A stretch of DNA of 46,486 bases. Source: Flavicella sp042091695. Its GTDB lineage: Bacteria; Bacteroidota; Bacteroidia; Flavobacteriales; Flavobacteriaceae. The stretch is taken from positions 1 through 46,486 of the forward strand of contig JBELHA010000019.1 in the NCBI GenBank assembly GCA_042091695.1, read 5' to 3'. The position numbers and the translations under genes were made by a program. This document shows, piece by piece, positions 32,665-41,369 of this stretch. The notes beneath the pieces were generated by a model. The model worked only from the letters and a program-made list of their open reading frames with translations, made no database searches and was not told the origin of the DNA. Each line of letters begins with the position of its first letter. Positions within the stretch are counted from its first letter, which is position 1.

Positions 32665-33903
32665 CTAGTTATCGTTTAATCTATAGTCTGGATAGGCATT
32701 CATTCCATGTTCATGGTTGTCCAATCCTTCAACTTCTTCTTTTTCAGAAACTCTCAGTCCAATTGTTTTCTTCAATGTAAATAAGATGATAAAAGAAGTG
32801 GTCAAACAAAAAGCACCAACGATAGCAACTCCTGTCAATTGTGTTAAAAATTGATCTAAGCTAGCCATGGCTCCAAAAATACCAACAGCCAATGTCCCCC
32901 AGATTCCACAGATCAAGTGAACTGCTACAGCTCCTACAGGATCATCCAATCTCAATTTATCAACCAATGCAACTGCCAATACGATGATCACACCAGCGAT
33001 AGCACCGATAATGATAGCGTCGTCTGGACTCATCTGGTCAGCACCGGCAGTAATTCCTACCAATCCTCCTAAGATTCCGTTTAGAAACATAGTCAAATCG
33101 TAGTTTTTATACAAGATTTGTGAAAAGATAAAAGCACCAACTCCACCTGCAGCTGCAGCCAAACATGTTGTAACTAATGTCAATGATGTCAATGCTGGGT
33201 CTGCAGACAATACAGAACCACCGTTAAATCCAAACCATCCTAACCATAAGATCAATACTCCTGCTGTTGCCAATGGAATGTTGTGTCCGGCAATTACTTT
33301 AGGGTTTCCGTTTTCGTCAAATTTACCGATACGAGCACCTAATAGCCAGATAGCAATTAGGGCAGCCCATCCACCTACACCGTGTACCAATGTAGAACCT
33401 GCGAAATCATAGAATCCCATTGCGTCAAGGAATCCACCTCCCCATTTCCATGCACCTACGATTGGGTATACCAATCCTACGTATAGTACTGTAAATACCA
33501 TAAATGAAGTCAATTTTATTCTTTCTGCTACGGCACCAGAAACTATTGTTGCCGCTGTGGCAGCAAACATCCCTTGGAATAAGAAGTCAGTCCACCATGT
33601 GTATCCTCCACTTGCATACTCAGGAGTCATTCCGTTTTCAGGAGCATCGATTCCGAATCCTGCAAATTTTAAAAATCCTGCGTCTCCATCTTCGAATCCT
33701 GGGTACATTAAGTTGAACCCACCTATGTAGTACAATAAAAGCCCTACACAGATGATGAATACGTTTTTAAATAAAATGTTGATTGTGTTTTTTTGTCTTG
33801 TCAATCCGATTTCTAAAAATGAGAAACCTAAGTGCATGAAAAATACCAATGCTGTACATAGCATCATCCATACGTTATTCGCTGTAAATAAACCTGCGTC
33901 CAT
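32665..33903 (-). CDS. amtB: Ammonium transporter, first copy
   Basis: A 412-residue Amt/MEP/Rh channel with about 11 membrane helices. The two pore histidines lie in STLVHGVGGWAAL and VAVHLICGIWGTL. The family segments GFNGGS and FFMHLGFSFLEIGL are present. A short cytoplasmic tail rich in acidic residues follows the last helix. It is 21 bases downstream of the PII gene, the usual glnK-amtB pairing, in which PII blocks the channel when nitrogen is plentiful. The second Amt at 35581 is clearly diverged in sequence and is no recent copy. Confidence 0.96.
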   Translation of the reverse strand: MDAGLFTANNVWMMLCTALVFFMHLGFSFLEIGLTRQKNTINILFKNVFIICVGLLLYYIGGFNLMYPGFEDGDAGFLKFAGFGIDAPENGMTPEYASGGYTWWTDFLFQGMFAATAATIVSGAVAERIKLTSFMVFTVLYVGLVYPIVGAWKWGGGFLDAMGFYDFAGSTLVHGVGGWAALIAIWLLGARIGKFDENGNPKVIAGHNIPLATAGVLILWLGWFGFNGGSVLSADPALTSLTLVTTCLAAAAGGVGAFIFSQILYKNYDLTMFLNGILGGLVGITAGADQMSPDDAIIIGAIAGVIIVLAVALVDKLRLDDPVGAVAVHLICGIWGTLAVGIFGAMASLDQFLTQLTGVAIVGAFCLTTSFIILFTLKKTIGLRVSEKEEVEGLDNHEHGMNAYPDYRLNDN

Positions 33904-33924
33904 AATTATCTTCTTTCTTTTTTA

Positions 33925-34263
33925 TTATTTTAAAGTATCTTCTCCTTGTTCTCCTGTACGGATTCTGTATGCGCTTTCAACGTTTGAAACGAATATTTTT
34001 CCATCACCTATCTCTCCTGTTGCTGAGGCTTTTAAAATAGCTTGAACGGTAACTTCTTCAAAGTCGTCGTTTACAACGATAGACAATTGTCTTCTTTGAA
34101 TATCAGAAGTACTGTAGGCAACTCCTCTATATACGTGCCCTTTTTTTTCGTTTCCTTGACCTGTTACATCCCAGTAAGAGAAGAAATATACATTTACTTC
34201 TTGCAAGGCTTTCTTTACATCAGAAAACTTTGATTTTCTGATAATTGCTTCAATTTTTTTCAT
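33925..34263 (-). CDS. PII nitrogen regulatory protein (GlnK/GlnB family)
   Basis: A 112-residue signal protein that senses ATP/ADP and 2-oxoglutarate and controls the adjacent Amt. The C-terminal PII signature TGEIGDGKIFV (82-92) is intact. The T-loop region (DVTGQGNEKKGHVYRG) keeps a tyrosine (Y45) at the position of E. coli Tyr51. The preceding part is altered: GQGNEKKG replaces the usual GFGRQKG, so ligand response and uridylylation may differ. A terminator-like hairpin separates it from the porin gene upstream, suggesting reduced read-through. I see no good separate promoter. Confidence 0.93.
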   Translation of the reverse strand: MKKIEAIIRKSKFSDVKKALQEVNVYFFSYWDVTGQGNEKKGHVYRGVAYSTSDIQRRQLSIVVNDDFEEVTVQAILKASATGEIGDGKIFVSNVESAYRIRTGEQGEDTLK

Positions 34264-34294
34264 TCTTTTTTAGTTAGTATTTATAAAGTATGGT

Positions 34295-34330
34295 TTAAAA
34301 AAAACTACACTTTTAAAGTGTAGCTTTTTT
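34295..34330 (-). terminator. Terminator-like hairpin between porin and PII
   Basis: CTACAC (34305-34310) pairs with GTGTAG (34318-34323), and the AT-rich loop can pair further. T tracts lie on both sides: T8 on the minus strand from 34304 down, and T6 on the plus strand. It probably attenuates transcription from the porin into PII-amt. Confidence 0.7.
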
Positions 34331-34348
34331 GATGTTTTTTTATTTTTC

Positions 34349-35323
34349 TTAGAAAGAGTATACAGCTGCTACAGTAAAAGCAGAAACACTTTCTTCATTG
34401 ATAGCTTCAATCATTGCATCATCAGAAGAATCATATCTGAATTCAGTGATTAGCTTCAAGTTGTCGTCTAATTGAGTACTAGCAGTAAGAGATAAAGCCA
34501 TCACGCTTGAGTCTTCATCTCCAGCAGATACTGTGAATAATTCAGGTCTCAATCCTAAAGCAAATGTATCAGAGAATGTGTTTTCTAGGTATAATGCAAT
34601 ACCAGAGTATCCACCGTCTAATTTTTCAGAATTCACATAAGCAGCGTTGATTCCAACGAAGAAAGATTCAGAAGCATTAAAACCACCAGTATAGTCTAAG
34701 TACATAGCATCATCTACACCACCATCGTGACCGTAAATTACATTCAAGTACTGTCCTTTGTATCCGATTTGTCCACCGATTTGAGTGTCACCTGTTACGT
34801 TTCCGTCTGCACTAGAAATTCCGTGACCGTTAGTTACTGCTAACAAGAAAGAAAGATCTTCAGATGCAGCGTAGTCCAATTTAACCCCTGTATGAGAGAA
34901 AGGTCCTGCGTTGAATAAGTAAGATACTGAATAGTTAAAGTTAGCTGCTGGAGAGATTACTTCATACCCTAAGAAAGTGTTGAATTGTCCTGCAGTAACA
35001 GTTACTTTGTCGTTTACATTGTAATAAGCATACAATTGGTTGATAGCTCCAGCCATGTTTGCGTCGTCCGCTCTAGGTCCGAAAGCGATATCAGCAACTA
35101 CTCCTGATTTAGATCCTTCGTAAGCAAATACAGTGTTTGCCATACCCAGTCCAAAACCATTTGCGTTTGCAGGATTTGCGATTAACAATCCTGGAGTTCC
35201 AGCACCGTCTACAGTGTTTAATGTTCCGTAAACATCAACAGTTCCCGATACAGATAATTTTGATTCTTGTGCAAATGTTGCACCAGCAACAAATAGTAAT
35301 GCAGATAAAATAATTCTTTTCAT
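34349..35323 (-). CDS. Outer-membrane beta-barrel porin, copy 1
   Basis: A 324-residue porin with a signal peptide (MKRIILSALLFVAGATFAQ). The barrel shows alternating beta strands and a C-terminal phenylalanine (VAAVYSF). The region VTAGQFNTFLGYEVISPAANFNYSVSYLFNAGPFSHTG is typical of the beta-barrel porin-2 family (BBP2). It leads a porin-PII-amt unit, so it probably admits ammonium or small nitrogen compounds (inference). From 34343 to 35281 it is identical base for base to copy 2, including every silent site. Four differences lie only in the first 15 codons. Confidence 0.9.
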   Translation of the reverse strand: MKRIILSALLFVAGATFAQESKLSVSGTVDVYGTLNTVDGAGTPGLLIANPANANGFGLGMANTVFAYEGSKSGVVADIAFGPRADDANMAGAINQLYAYYNVNDKVTVTAGQFNTFLGYEVISPAANFNYSVSYLFNAGPFSHTGVKLDYAASEDLSFLLAVTNGHGISSADGNVTGDTQIGGQIGYKGQYLNVIYGHDGGVDDAMYLDYTGGFNASESFFVGINAAYVNSEKLDGGYSGIALYLENTFSDTFALGLRPELFTVSAGDEDSSVMALSLTASTQLDDNLKLITEFRYDSSDDAMIEAINEESVSAFTVAAVYSF

Positions 35324-35360
35324 AATAGTAAAATTTAAAAATTACTCAGTTAGTATGTTA

Positions 35361-35415
35361 CAAATATAAGTAGTATTACGTAAAAAGCAACTTTTTTCAT
35401 GCGAAAAAATACGTA
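35361..35415 (-). promoter_or_regulatory. Promoter of porin copy 1 with TACGTA sites
   Basis: Minus strand TTG (35388-35390) and TATATTTG (35361-35368) have 19-base spacing. TACGTA occurs at 35377-35382, within TTACGTAA between the two elements, and at 35410-35415, within the 12-base palindrome AAATACGTATTT. The placement parallels the porin 2 promoter. Confidence 0.65.
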
Positions 35416-35523
35416 TTTATCTGTTTTGACCTTTTTTTAGGAGTGTATTGTTTGCTTTTATGAGGTTTTTTAAGTGTTTGTTTACGTATATTTCTAGGTA
35501 GTTTGTCGTTATTAAATAAATAC

Positions 35524-35556
35524 AAAAAAAAGGCCGTGTATGACTACACGACCTTT
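35524..35556 (-). terminator. Terminator after the second ammonium transporter
   Basis: A stem with one mismatch (35529-35540 with 35545-35556, loop TGAC) is followed on the minus strand by T8 (35524-35531). Confidence 0.85.
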
Positions 35557-35580
35557 CTAAATTGAATAAATACTAACTAA

Positions 35581-36861
35581 TTATTCCTCAATTTCTCTTT
35601 CTCTTTTACCATGGTATGCGATAGAACCGTGTTCAGAGATATCCAAACCTTGCAATTCTTCTTCTTTAGTTACACGCAATCCAACCGTAGCTTTCAAGAT
35701 ACCGAATACGATGAAAGACAATCCGACAGCCCAGATAGCATATGCAAATGCTCCTGTAGCTTGTGCGATCAATTGATCAGTTCCACCACCGTTGAAAAGT
35801 CCAATAGCTTTGTCACCATCTACACCCCAAAGTCCGATTACAATCGTTCCCCAGAATCCAGCGATACCGTGTACAGATGCAGCACCAATAGCATCGTCAA
35901 TTTTCAATTTACGCTCGATGAATTCGATAGAGAATACTACCAATATACCACCAATCAAACCTGCAAACATAGCACCTACATCTGTCATGTTTCCACAACC
36001 TGCTGTAATAGATACCAAACCAGCCAAAGCTCCGTTCAATGTCATTCCTAAGTTAGGTTTTCCGTAGTGGATCCAAGTAGTAACCAAAGCTCCTAAAGCT
36101 CCTGCTGCTGCAGCTAAGTTTGTAATCAATACTACTGTTGAAGCCGCTACTGCGTCGTCTCCACCCCATGCTAATTGAGATCCTCCGTTGAATCCAAACC
36201 ATCCAAACCATAAGATGAATACACCCAATGCAGCATAAATTTGGTTGTGACCGTGGATAGGCATAATTTTTCCATCTACGTATTTTCCAATTCTAGGTCC
36301 TACCATATATGCAGCAACCAAGGCAGCAAATCCACCTACTCCGTGTACGATTGAAGATCCAGCAAAGTCAATGAAGCCCATGTTCGTCAACCATCCAGAA
36401 CCTTGCCATTGCCATCCACCTGCGATAGGGTAGATCAATGCCGTCATTACCAATGAGAAAATGATATAAGTAGAATACTTTGTTCTACCTGCAATTGCTC
36501 CTGATACAATCGTTGCAGCTGTTGCAGCAAACATTGTTTGGAAGAATAAATCAGCTCCTTCTCCTTGGAACAATCCGCTCCAGAAAAACCAACCATTAGA
36601 AGTGTCTCCGTACATCAAAGAGTATCCTACGATCCAGTATGTCAATGAACCGACACAAATATCAAGTAAGTTTTTCATTACAATATTTACCGCGTTCTTT
36701 GCTTGAGTCATACCGGCTTCAACAAGTGTAAATCCAGCTTGCATCATGAATACTAAGATACCTGATAAAAGCATCCACAACATTCCCATATCTCCTTTGA
36801 TTCCTTCGAGAGCAGCTGCAGTTTCCTGTACTGTAGTTACCTCTGTAATAGTGTCTAACAT
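35581..36861 (-). CDS. Ammonium transporter, second copy
   Basis: A 426-residue Amt family channel. Pore histidines lie in SSIVHGVGGFAAL and SVHGIAGFWGT. QAGFTLVEAGMTQAKNAVNI, GFNGGS and a C-terminal cytoplasmic tail are present. It is preceded by porin copy 2 and has no PII gene of its own, so the single PII at 33925 may serve both channels. The protein is well diverged from the first Amt, which contrasts sharply with the identical porins. An intergenic hairpin (36892-36917) lies between porin and amt. Confidence 0.95.
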   Translation of the reverse strand: MLDTITEVTTVQETAAALEGIKGDMGMLWMLLSGILVFMMQAGFTLVEAGMTQAKNAVNIVMKNLLDICVGSLTYWIVGYSLMYGDTSNGWFFWSGLFQGEGADLFFQTMFAATAATIVSGAIAGRTKYSTYIIFSLVMTALIYPIAGGWQWQGSGWLTNMGFIDFAGSSIVHGVGGFAALVAAYMVGPRIGKYVDGKIMPIHGHNQIYAALGVFILWFGWFGFNGGSQLAWGGDDAVAASTVVLITNLAAAAGALGALVTTWIHYGKPNLGMTLNGALAGLVSITAGCGNMTDVGAMFAGLIGGILVVFSIEFIERKLKIDDAIGAASVHGIAGFWGTIVIGLWGVDGDKAIGLFNGGGTDQLIAQATGAFAYAIWAVGLSFIVFGILKATVGLRVTKEEELQGLDISEHGSIAYHGKREREIEE

Positions 36862-36891
36862 AATTATTTATTTAAGTATTTGTATTTGAAG

Positions 36892-36917
36892 AGCTGTACT
36901 GTAAGGCACAGCTCTTT
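36892..36917 (-). other. Hairpin between porin copy 2 and the second amt
   Basis: AAGAGCTGT and ACAGCTCTT form a 9-base stem. On the minus strand CAAATAC follows, so no terminator T tract is present; on the plus strand a T-rich run follows. It may protect the 3' end of an abundant porin message or attenuate amt. Confidence 0.5.
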
Positions 36918-36942
36918 TCTTTTTGCTTGATATTCTTTTGTG

Positions 36943-37881
36943 TTTTTCTTAGAAAGAGTATACAGCTGCTACAGTAAAAGCAGAAACACTTTCTTCATTG
37001 ATAGCTTCAATCATTGCATCATCAGAAGAATCATATCTGAATTCAGTGATTAGCTTCAAGTTGTCGTCTAATTGAGTACTAGCAGTAAGAGATAAAGCCA
37101 TCACGCTTGAGTCTTCATCTCCAGCAGATACTGTGAATAATTCAGGTCTCAATCCTAAAGCAAATGTATCAGAGAATGTGTTTTCTAGGTATAATGCAAT
37201 ACCAGAGTATCCACCGTCTAATTTTTCAGAATTCACATAAGCAGCGTTGATTCCAACGAAGAAAGATTCAGAAGCATTAAAACCACCAGTATAGTCTAAG
37301 TACATAGCATCATCTACACCACCATCGTGACCGTAAATTACATTCAAGTACTGTCCTTTGTATCCGATTTGTCCACCGATTTGAGTGTCACCTGTTACGT
37401 TTCCGTCTGCACTAGAAATTCCGTGACCGTTAGTTACTGCTAACAAGAAAGAAAGATCTTCAGATGCAGCGTAGTCCAATTTAACCCCTGTATGAGAGAA
37501 AGGTCCTGCGTTGAATAAGTAAGATACTGAATAGTTAAAGTTAGCTGCTGGAGAGATTACTTCATACCCTAAGAAAGTGTTGAATTGTCCTGCAGTAACA
37601 GTTACTTTGTCGTTTACATTGTAATAAGCATACAATTGGTTGATAGCTCCAGCCATGTTTGCGTCGTCCGCTCTAGGTCCGAAAGCGATATCAGCAACTA
37701 CTCCTGATTTAGATCCTTCGTAAGCAAATACAGTGTTTGCCATACCCAGTCCAAAACCATTTGCGTTTGCAGGATTTGCGATTAACAATCCTGGAGTTCC
37801 AGCACCGTCTACAGTGTTTAATGTTCCGTAAACATCAACAGTTCCCGATACAGATAATTTTGATTCTTGTGCAAATGTTGC
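36943..37881 (-). repeat. 939-base perfect direct repeat, partner of 34343-35281
   Basis: I compared the two copies line by line at an offset of 2600 bases and found no difference over 939 bases. Identity ends abruptly within the signal peptide codons (differences at 35282/37882, 35299/37899, 35314/37914 and 35316/37916) and six bases beyond the stop codon. The unit is in the same orientation, so recombination between copies would delete the 2.6 kb carrying amt 2. Confidence 0.9.
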
Positions 37882-37923
37882 GCCAGCAACAAATAGTAGT
37901 GCAGATAAAATAACTTTTTTCAT
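36949..37923 (-). CDS. Outer-membrane beta-barrel porin, copy 2
   Basis: This copy differs from copy 1 only in the signal peptide (MKKVILS instead of MKRIILS). The 939 bases 36943-37881 are identical to 34343-35281. It heads a porin-amt transcript. Function and family are as for copy 1: a BBP2-type porin in the outer membrane. The promoter regions of the two copies are different in sequence but share the TACGTA architecture. Confidence 0.9.
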   Translation of the reverse strand: MKKVILSALLFVAGATFAQESKLSVSGTVDVYGTLNTVDGAGTPGLLIANPANANGFGLGMANTVFAYEGSKSGVVADIAFGPRADDANMAGAINQLYAYYNVNDKVTVTAGQFNTFLGYEVISPAANFNYSVSYLFNAGPFSHTGVKLDYAASEDLSFLLAVTNGHGISSADGNVTGDTQIGGQIGYKGQYLNVIYGHDGGVDDAMYLDYTGGFNASESFFVGINAAYVNSEKLDGGYSGIALYLENTFSDTFALGLRPELFTVSAGDEDSSVMALSLTASTQLDDNLKLITEFRYDSSDDAMIEAINEESVSAFTVAAVYSF

Positions 37924-38364
37924 GATATAAATATTTAATTGATTTATTTAATTGATTAGTACGTAGCAAATATACGTATTACTACGTAGTTTCAAAGCAG
38001 CAAGGTGTCTAAACTACGTATATTGATGTATTTCTTGTCAGTTTTTTACCTGTTATTTTATCAATTGCTAAATTATGATGTGTATACAGATGCTTTTTTA
38101 AAGATTGTATATATTTATCTAAAGTTATTTTAAGATGTGTTAAAAGTGTGTTGTTTTGTATTTTTTTTAACATTTTAGTTTTATCGTTAAGTACCTGTAT
38201 GTGAACGCATTAAAAAACATGACAAACGACATGTTTTTATTTGTTATCCCGTTTGTTTTTCTTTTAAGTATCCTCTGAAAAGTCTTGTTTTTTACTTTTT
38301 CACAGATTTCACAAACCCAAGTAGGTAAATCTTTTGATTTGAGTGAGGTTTTTAAGGTTGCTGC
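37924..38364. other. Intergenic region upstream of porin 2
   Basis: It holds the porin 2 promoter (37960-38020). A hairpin AAAAACATG (38213-38221) with CATGTTTTT (38230-38238), followed by T's on the minus strand, may end the TauE/SafE transcript although it is 130 bases from the stop. Nothing else is recognised. Confidence 0.45.
37960..38020 (-). promoter_or_regulatory. Promoter of porin copy 2 with four TACGTA sites
   Basis: Minus strand TTTG (37993-37996) and TATATTTG (37967-37974) have 18-base spacing. TACGTA occurs at 37960-37965, 37973-37978, 37983-37988 and 38015-38020. The third and fourth lie 16 and 48 bases from the start of the -7 box; in porin 1 the two copies lie at 16 and 49. 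Confidence 0.7.
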
Positions 38365-39135
38365 TTATATGTGAATGGAGTAGAAATGTTTTAGGATAAT
38401 TCGAAAGCCAACATAGGCAACTAATAGTGCAGTTCCTAACTGTAATGTTTTGGCTTTTATAATATTTATGCTTACGTGTGTGCCTATAAATCCACCTAGG
38501 GCTACAGTAATAGCCAAAACTATGGTAATGTTTGTGTTTAAACTTAATTTAGGGTTAAAGCATTGTCCGAGCAAACCTGAAATGGAATTGACCCAGATAA
38601 ACAAACTTGTAGTTGCGGCAATCCTTATCGGTGTATTCCAGCGTGTAAGATGGAGTAGTGGTGCCAAAAAGATTCCGCCACCTATTCCTACAATCCCCGA
38701 TATAAATCCGATGATTCCACCATAGGCCAATGGCTTGTAGTTATTTGTAGACTGTGAAAGTGGATCGTTTGTTTTTGTGCGAACCACCATAAATAGTGCG
38801 CTTACCAATAAGCAGCTACCAAGTAATGGATAGAAGGTGCCTTCGCTAATATTTAGGGTTCCGCCAATAAAGGCCAAAGGTATGCTTGTAATCACTAGCG
38901 GAATACTTTCTTTAAAATTATAATGTTTTTTTTTGAAATGAACGAAAACCGAATTGCTGACCACAACAATATTACAAATTAGTGCAATTGCTCTCACTTC
39001 TTGAAATTGAATACTTGTCAATACAAGTATTGCTATGTAACTGGATCCCCCTCCAAATCCCACCGATGCATAAAGCATGGCTATTGTAAAGAAAAGTAAT
39101 ACAAGTTCCCAATGTGTGTATAGGTATTCGATCAA
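38365..39135 (-). CDS. TauE/SafE family membrane exporter
   Basis: A 256-residue integral membrane protein of the TauE/SafE (former DUF81) family, which exports sulfite, sulfoacetate or related anions. Two repeated halves show the family glycine-rich signatures: YASVGFGGGSSYIAIL early, and GGIIGFISGIVGIGGGIFLAPLLHL in the middle. About eight membrane helices are visible. It stands alone on the minus strand, divergent from the acetate operon. The substrate cannot be told from sequence. Confidence 0.9.
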   Translation of the reverse strand: MIEYLYTHWELVLLFFTIAMLYASVGFGGGSSYIAILVLTSIQFQEVRAIALICNIVVVSNSVFVHFKKKHYNFKESIPLVITSIPLAFIGGTLNISEGTFYPLLGSCLLVSALFMVVRTKTNDPLSQSTNNYKPLAYGGIIGFISGIVGIGGGIFLAPLLHLTRWNTPIRIAATTSLFIWVNSISGLLGQCFNPKLSLNTNITIVLAITVALGGFIGTHVSINIIKAKTLQLGTALLVAYVGFRIILKHFYSIHI

Positions 39136-39342
39136 TTAGAAGGTTTTTTTGTGGATTGTAAACTTACTTATTTCTATTGGATTTTATTTTTTTGTTCACA
39201 AACAAAAATCTCCTTTTAGGCTGTTCGTGTTTCATAGTATAGGATATGCTGATATAGTTTTATATATTTAACAATCGTTAATATATAAATCTTGTATTCA
39301 TGCGCTTGCTATAAAGCCTGTGTTTTCTTTTAAATTTACATT

Positions 39343-39597
39343 ATGACAGCAAATAAAAACTCAGCGTACTGGAAAGAAAATATAAAATATTTAGTTTGCC
39401 TATTACTAGTTTGGTTTTTAGTTTCTTTTGGTTGCGGTGTTTTATTTGTCGACGAACTGAATGCTTTCCGTCTCGGAGGTTTTAAATTAGGTTTTTGGTT
39501 TGCACAACAAGGTGCTATTTATGTCTTCGTCTTACTCATATACATATACATTCACCTGATGTCTCGTTTGGATAAGAAATACGGGCTTGAAGATTAA
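39343..39597 (+). CDS. DUF4212 small subunit of a sodium/solute symporter
   Basis: An 84-residue membrane protein with two hydrophobic helices (YLVCLLLVWFLVSFGCGVLF and FWFAQQGAIYVFVLLIYIYIHLM) and the FRLGGFKLGFWFAQQG segment typical of DUF4212. Members are encoded directly before VC_2705-type symporters and are thought to be an accessory subunit. The symporter gene follows after 34 bases. Confidence 0.92.
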   Translation: MTANKNSAYWKENIKYLVCLLLVWFLVSFGCGVLFVDELNAFRLGGFKLGFWFAQQGAIYVFVLLIYIYIHLMSRLDKKYGLED

Positions 39598-39631
39598 TTT
39601 CTAATTTTTACAAAACTTTAAAAAAACAACT

Positions 39632-41320
39632 ATGGAGGCACAAACATGGATATGGATTATTGTGGGACTTACATTTTCCTTATATATAGGAATCGCTATT
39701 TGGGCGCGCGCAGGTTCTACCAAAGAGTTTTATGTGGCTGGGAGTGGAGTTTCTCCTTTGGCAAACGGTTTAGCAACAGCAGCCGATTGGATGTCTGCTG
39801 CTTCCTTTATTTCTATGGCGGGTCTTATTTCTTTTAGTGGCTACGATGGCTCTGTTTATTTGATGGGGTGGACAGGGGGTTATGTGTTGTTAGCTTTACT
39901 GTTGGCGCCTTATCTTAGAAAGTTCGGAAAGTTTACCGTACCTGATTTTATTGGGGATCGTTACTATTCCAATACAGCTAGGACAGTGGCGGTGTTTTGT
40001 GCTTTGTTGATTTCTTTTACTTATATCGCAGGGCAGATGCGTGGCGTAGGTTTGGTGTTTTCTCGATATTTAGAAGTGGATATCAATACAGGCGTTGTCA
40101 TCGGTATGTTGATTGTTTTGTTTTATGCAGTGCTTGGAGGGATGAAAGGAATTACGTACACGCAGGTAGCGCAATATTGTGTCTTGATTTTTGCCTTTAT
40201 GGTACCGGCTATATTTATTAGTTTTCAAATGACGGGGAATATGATTCCTCAATTGGGCTTCGGAGATTCAGGTGTTGACGGTGTGTTTCTGTTGGACAAA
40301 CTAGATGGTTTGCATCGAGAATTGGGATTTCATTTATATACAGAAGGTTCTAAGTCTACTTTAGATGTGTTTTTTATTACAGCAGCTTTGATGGTGGGAA
40401 CTGCGGGATTGCCACATGTTATTGTTCGCTTTTTTACAGTAAACAAAGTAAGTGACGCGCGTAAATCAGCAGGTTGGGCTTTGTTGTTTATTGCGATTCT
40501 ATATACAACCGCTCCTGCAATAGCCGTCTTTTCAAGAGTGAATTTGATAGAGACGGTAAGTAATGCTGAGTACGAGACGATTCCCGATTGGTTTAAAACT
40601 TGGGAAGCAACAGGTTTGTTGCAATTTGACGATAAAAACAACGATGGTAAAATTCAATACCTAGCCGATACAGCTCAAAATGAATTGAGCGTCGATAAAG
40701 ATATTATGGTATTGGCAAATCCTGAAATTGCAGGTTTACCCAATTGGGTCATAGGTTTGATTGCAGCTGGGGCATTGGCAGCAGCTCTTTCAACTGCAGC
40801 AGGATTACTATTGGTGATTTCGGCTTCGGTGTCGCATGATTTGATAAAAAAAATGGTCTATCCTAAAATTACAGAAAAAGGCGAGTTGTTGGCTGCACGT
40901 ATCGCTGCCTTACTAGCTGTCCTATTGGCGGGGTATTTTGGCATTCATCCACCGGGATTTGTTGCAGCGACTGTTGCCTTAGCTTTTGGGTTGGCGGCAG
41001 CTTCCTTTTTTCCGGCTATTTTATTGGGGATTTTTTACAAAAGGATGAACAAAGAAGGGGCTGTGTCGGGTATGTTGGTCGGTGTGATATTGATGTTGTT
41101 TTACATGACTAAGTTTAAGTTCGGATGGTTTGGCGGAGGTTCTCAAGAGAATTGGTGGTTTGGAATTTCACCAGAAGGATTTGGAACATTAGCAATGTTA
41201 GTCAATTTTTTAGTTTCATTAATTGTCTGTAAGTTTACAAAACCCCCATCTCAAAATATTCAAGAGCTAGTGGAGAACATTAGAATCCCAAGTGGTGCGT
41301 CCAAACCAACGCATTCTTGA
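39632..41320 (+). CDS. Sodium:solute symporter (VC_2705 type, probable acetate or small carboxylate uptake)
   Basis: A 562-residue member of the solute:sodium symporter family with about 13 membrane helices. Seen: FYVAGSGVSPLANGLATAADWMSAASFISMAGLI, the conserved early region, then GLPHVIVRFFTVN and AALAAALSTAAGLLLVISASVSHDL. A hydrophilic insertion (about residues 305-360) includes an EF-hand-like DDKNNDGKIQY loop, which could bind calcium. Its position between DUF4212 and acs argues for uptake of acetate or a similar acid. Confidence 0.93.
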   Translation: MEAQTWIWIIVGLTFSLYIGIAIWARAGSTKEFYVAGSGVSPLANGLATAADWMSAASFISMAGLISFSGYDGSVYLMGWTGGYVLLALLLAPYLRKFGKFTVPDFIGDRYYSNTARTVAVFCALLISFTYIAGQMRGVGLVFSRYLEVDINTGVVIGMLIVLFYAVLGGMKGITYTQVAQYCVLIFAFMVPAIFISFQMTGNMIPQLGFGDSGVDGVFLLDKLDGLHRELGFHLYTEGSKSTLDVFFITAALMVGTAGLPHVIVRFFTVNKVSDARKSAGWALLFIAILYTTAPAIAVFSRVNLIETVSNAEYETIPDWFKTWEATGLLQFDDKNNDGKIQYLADTAQNELSVDKDIMVLANPEIAGLPNWVIGLIAAGALAAALSTAAGLLLVISASVSHDLIKKMVYPKITEKGELLAARIAALLAVLLAGYFGIHPPGFVAATVALAFGLAAASFFPAILLGIFYKRMNKEGAVSGMLVGVILMLFYMTKFKFGWFGGGSQENWWFGISPEGFGTLAMLVNFLVSLIVCKFTKPPSQNIQELVENIRIPSGASKPTHS

Positions 41321-41369
41321 TGTTTTAGAAATAACAAAACAAATTAGATAACTAAACCAAACACATATA

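Noticed and set aside
34343..37881. Porin repeat as a composite transposon
   Set aside because: The repeats are coding genes in direct orientation, with no transposase and no terminal inverted repeats.
38213..38238. Confident terminator call for the TauE/SafE gene
   Set aside because: The hairpin has a T tract but lies 130 bases past the stop, so it is only mentioned within the intergenic entry.
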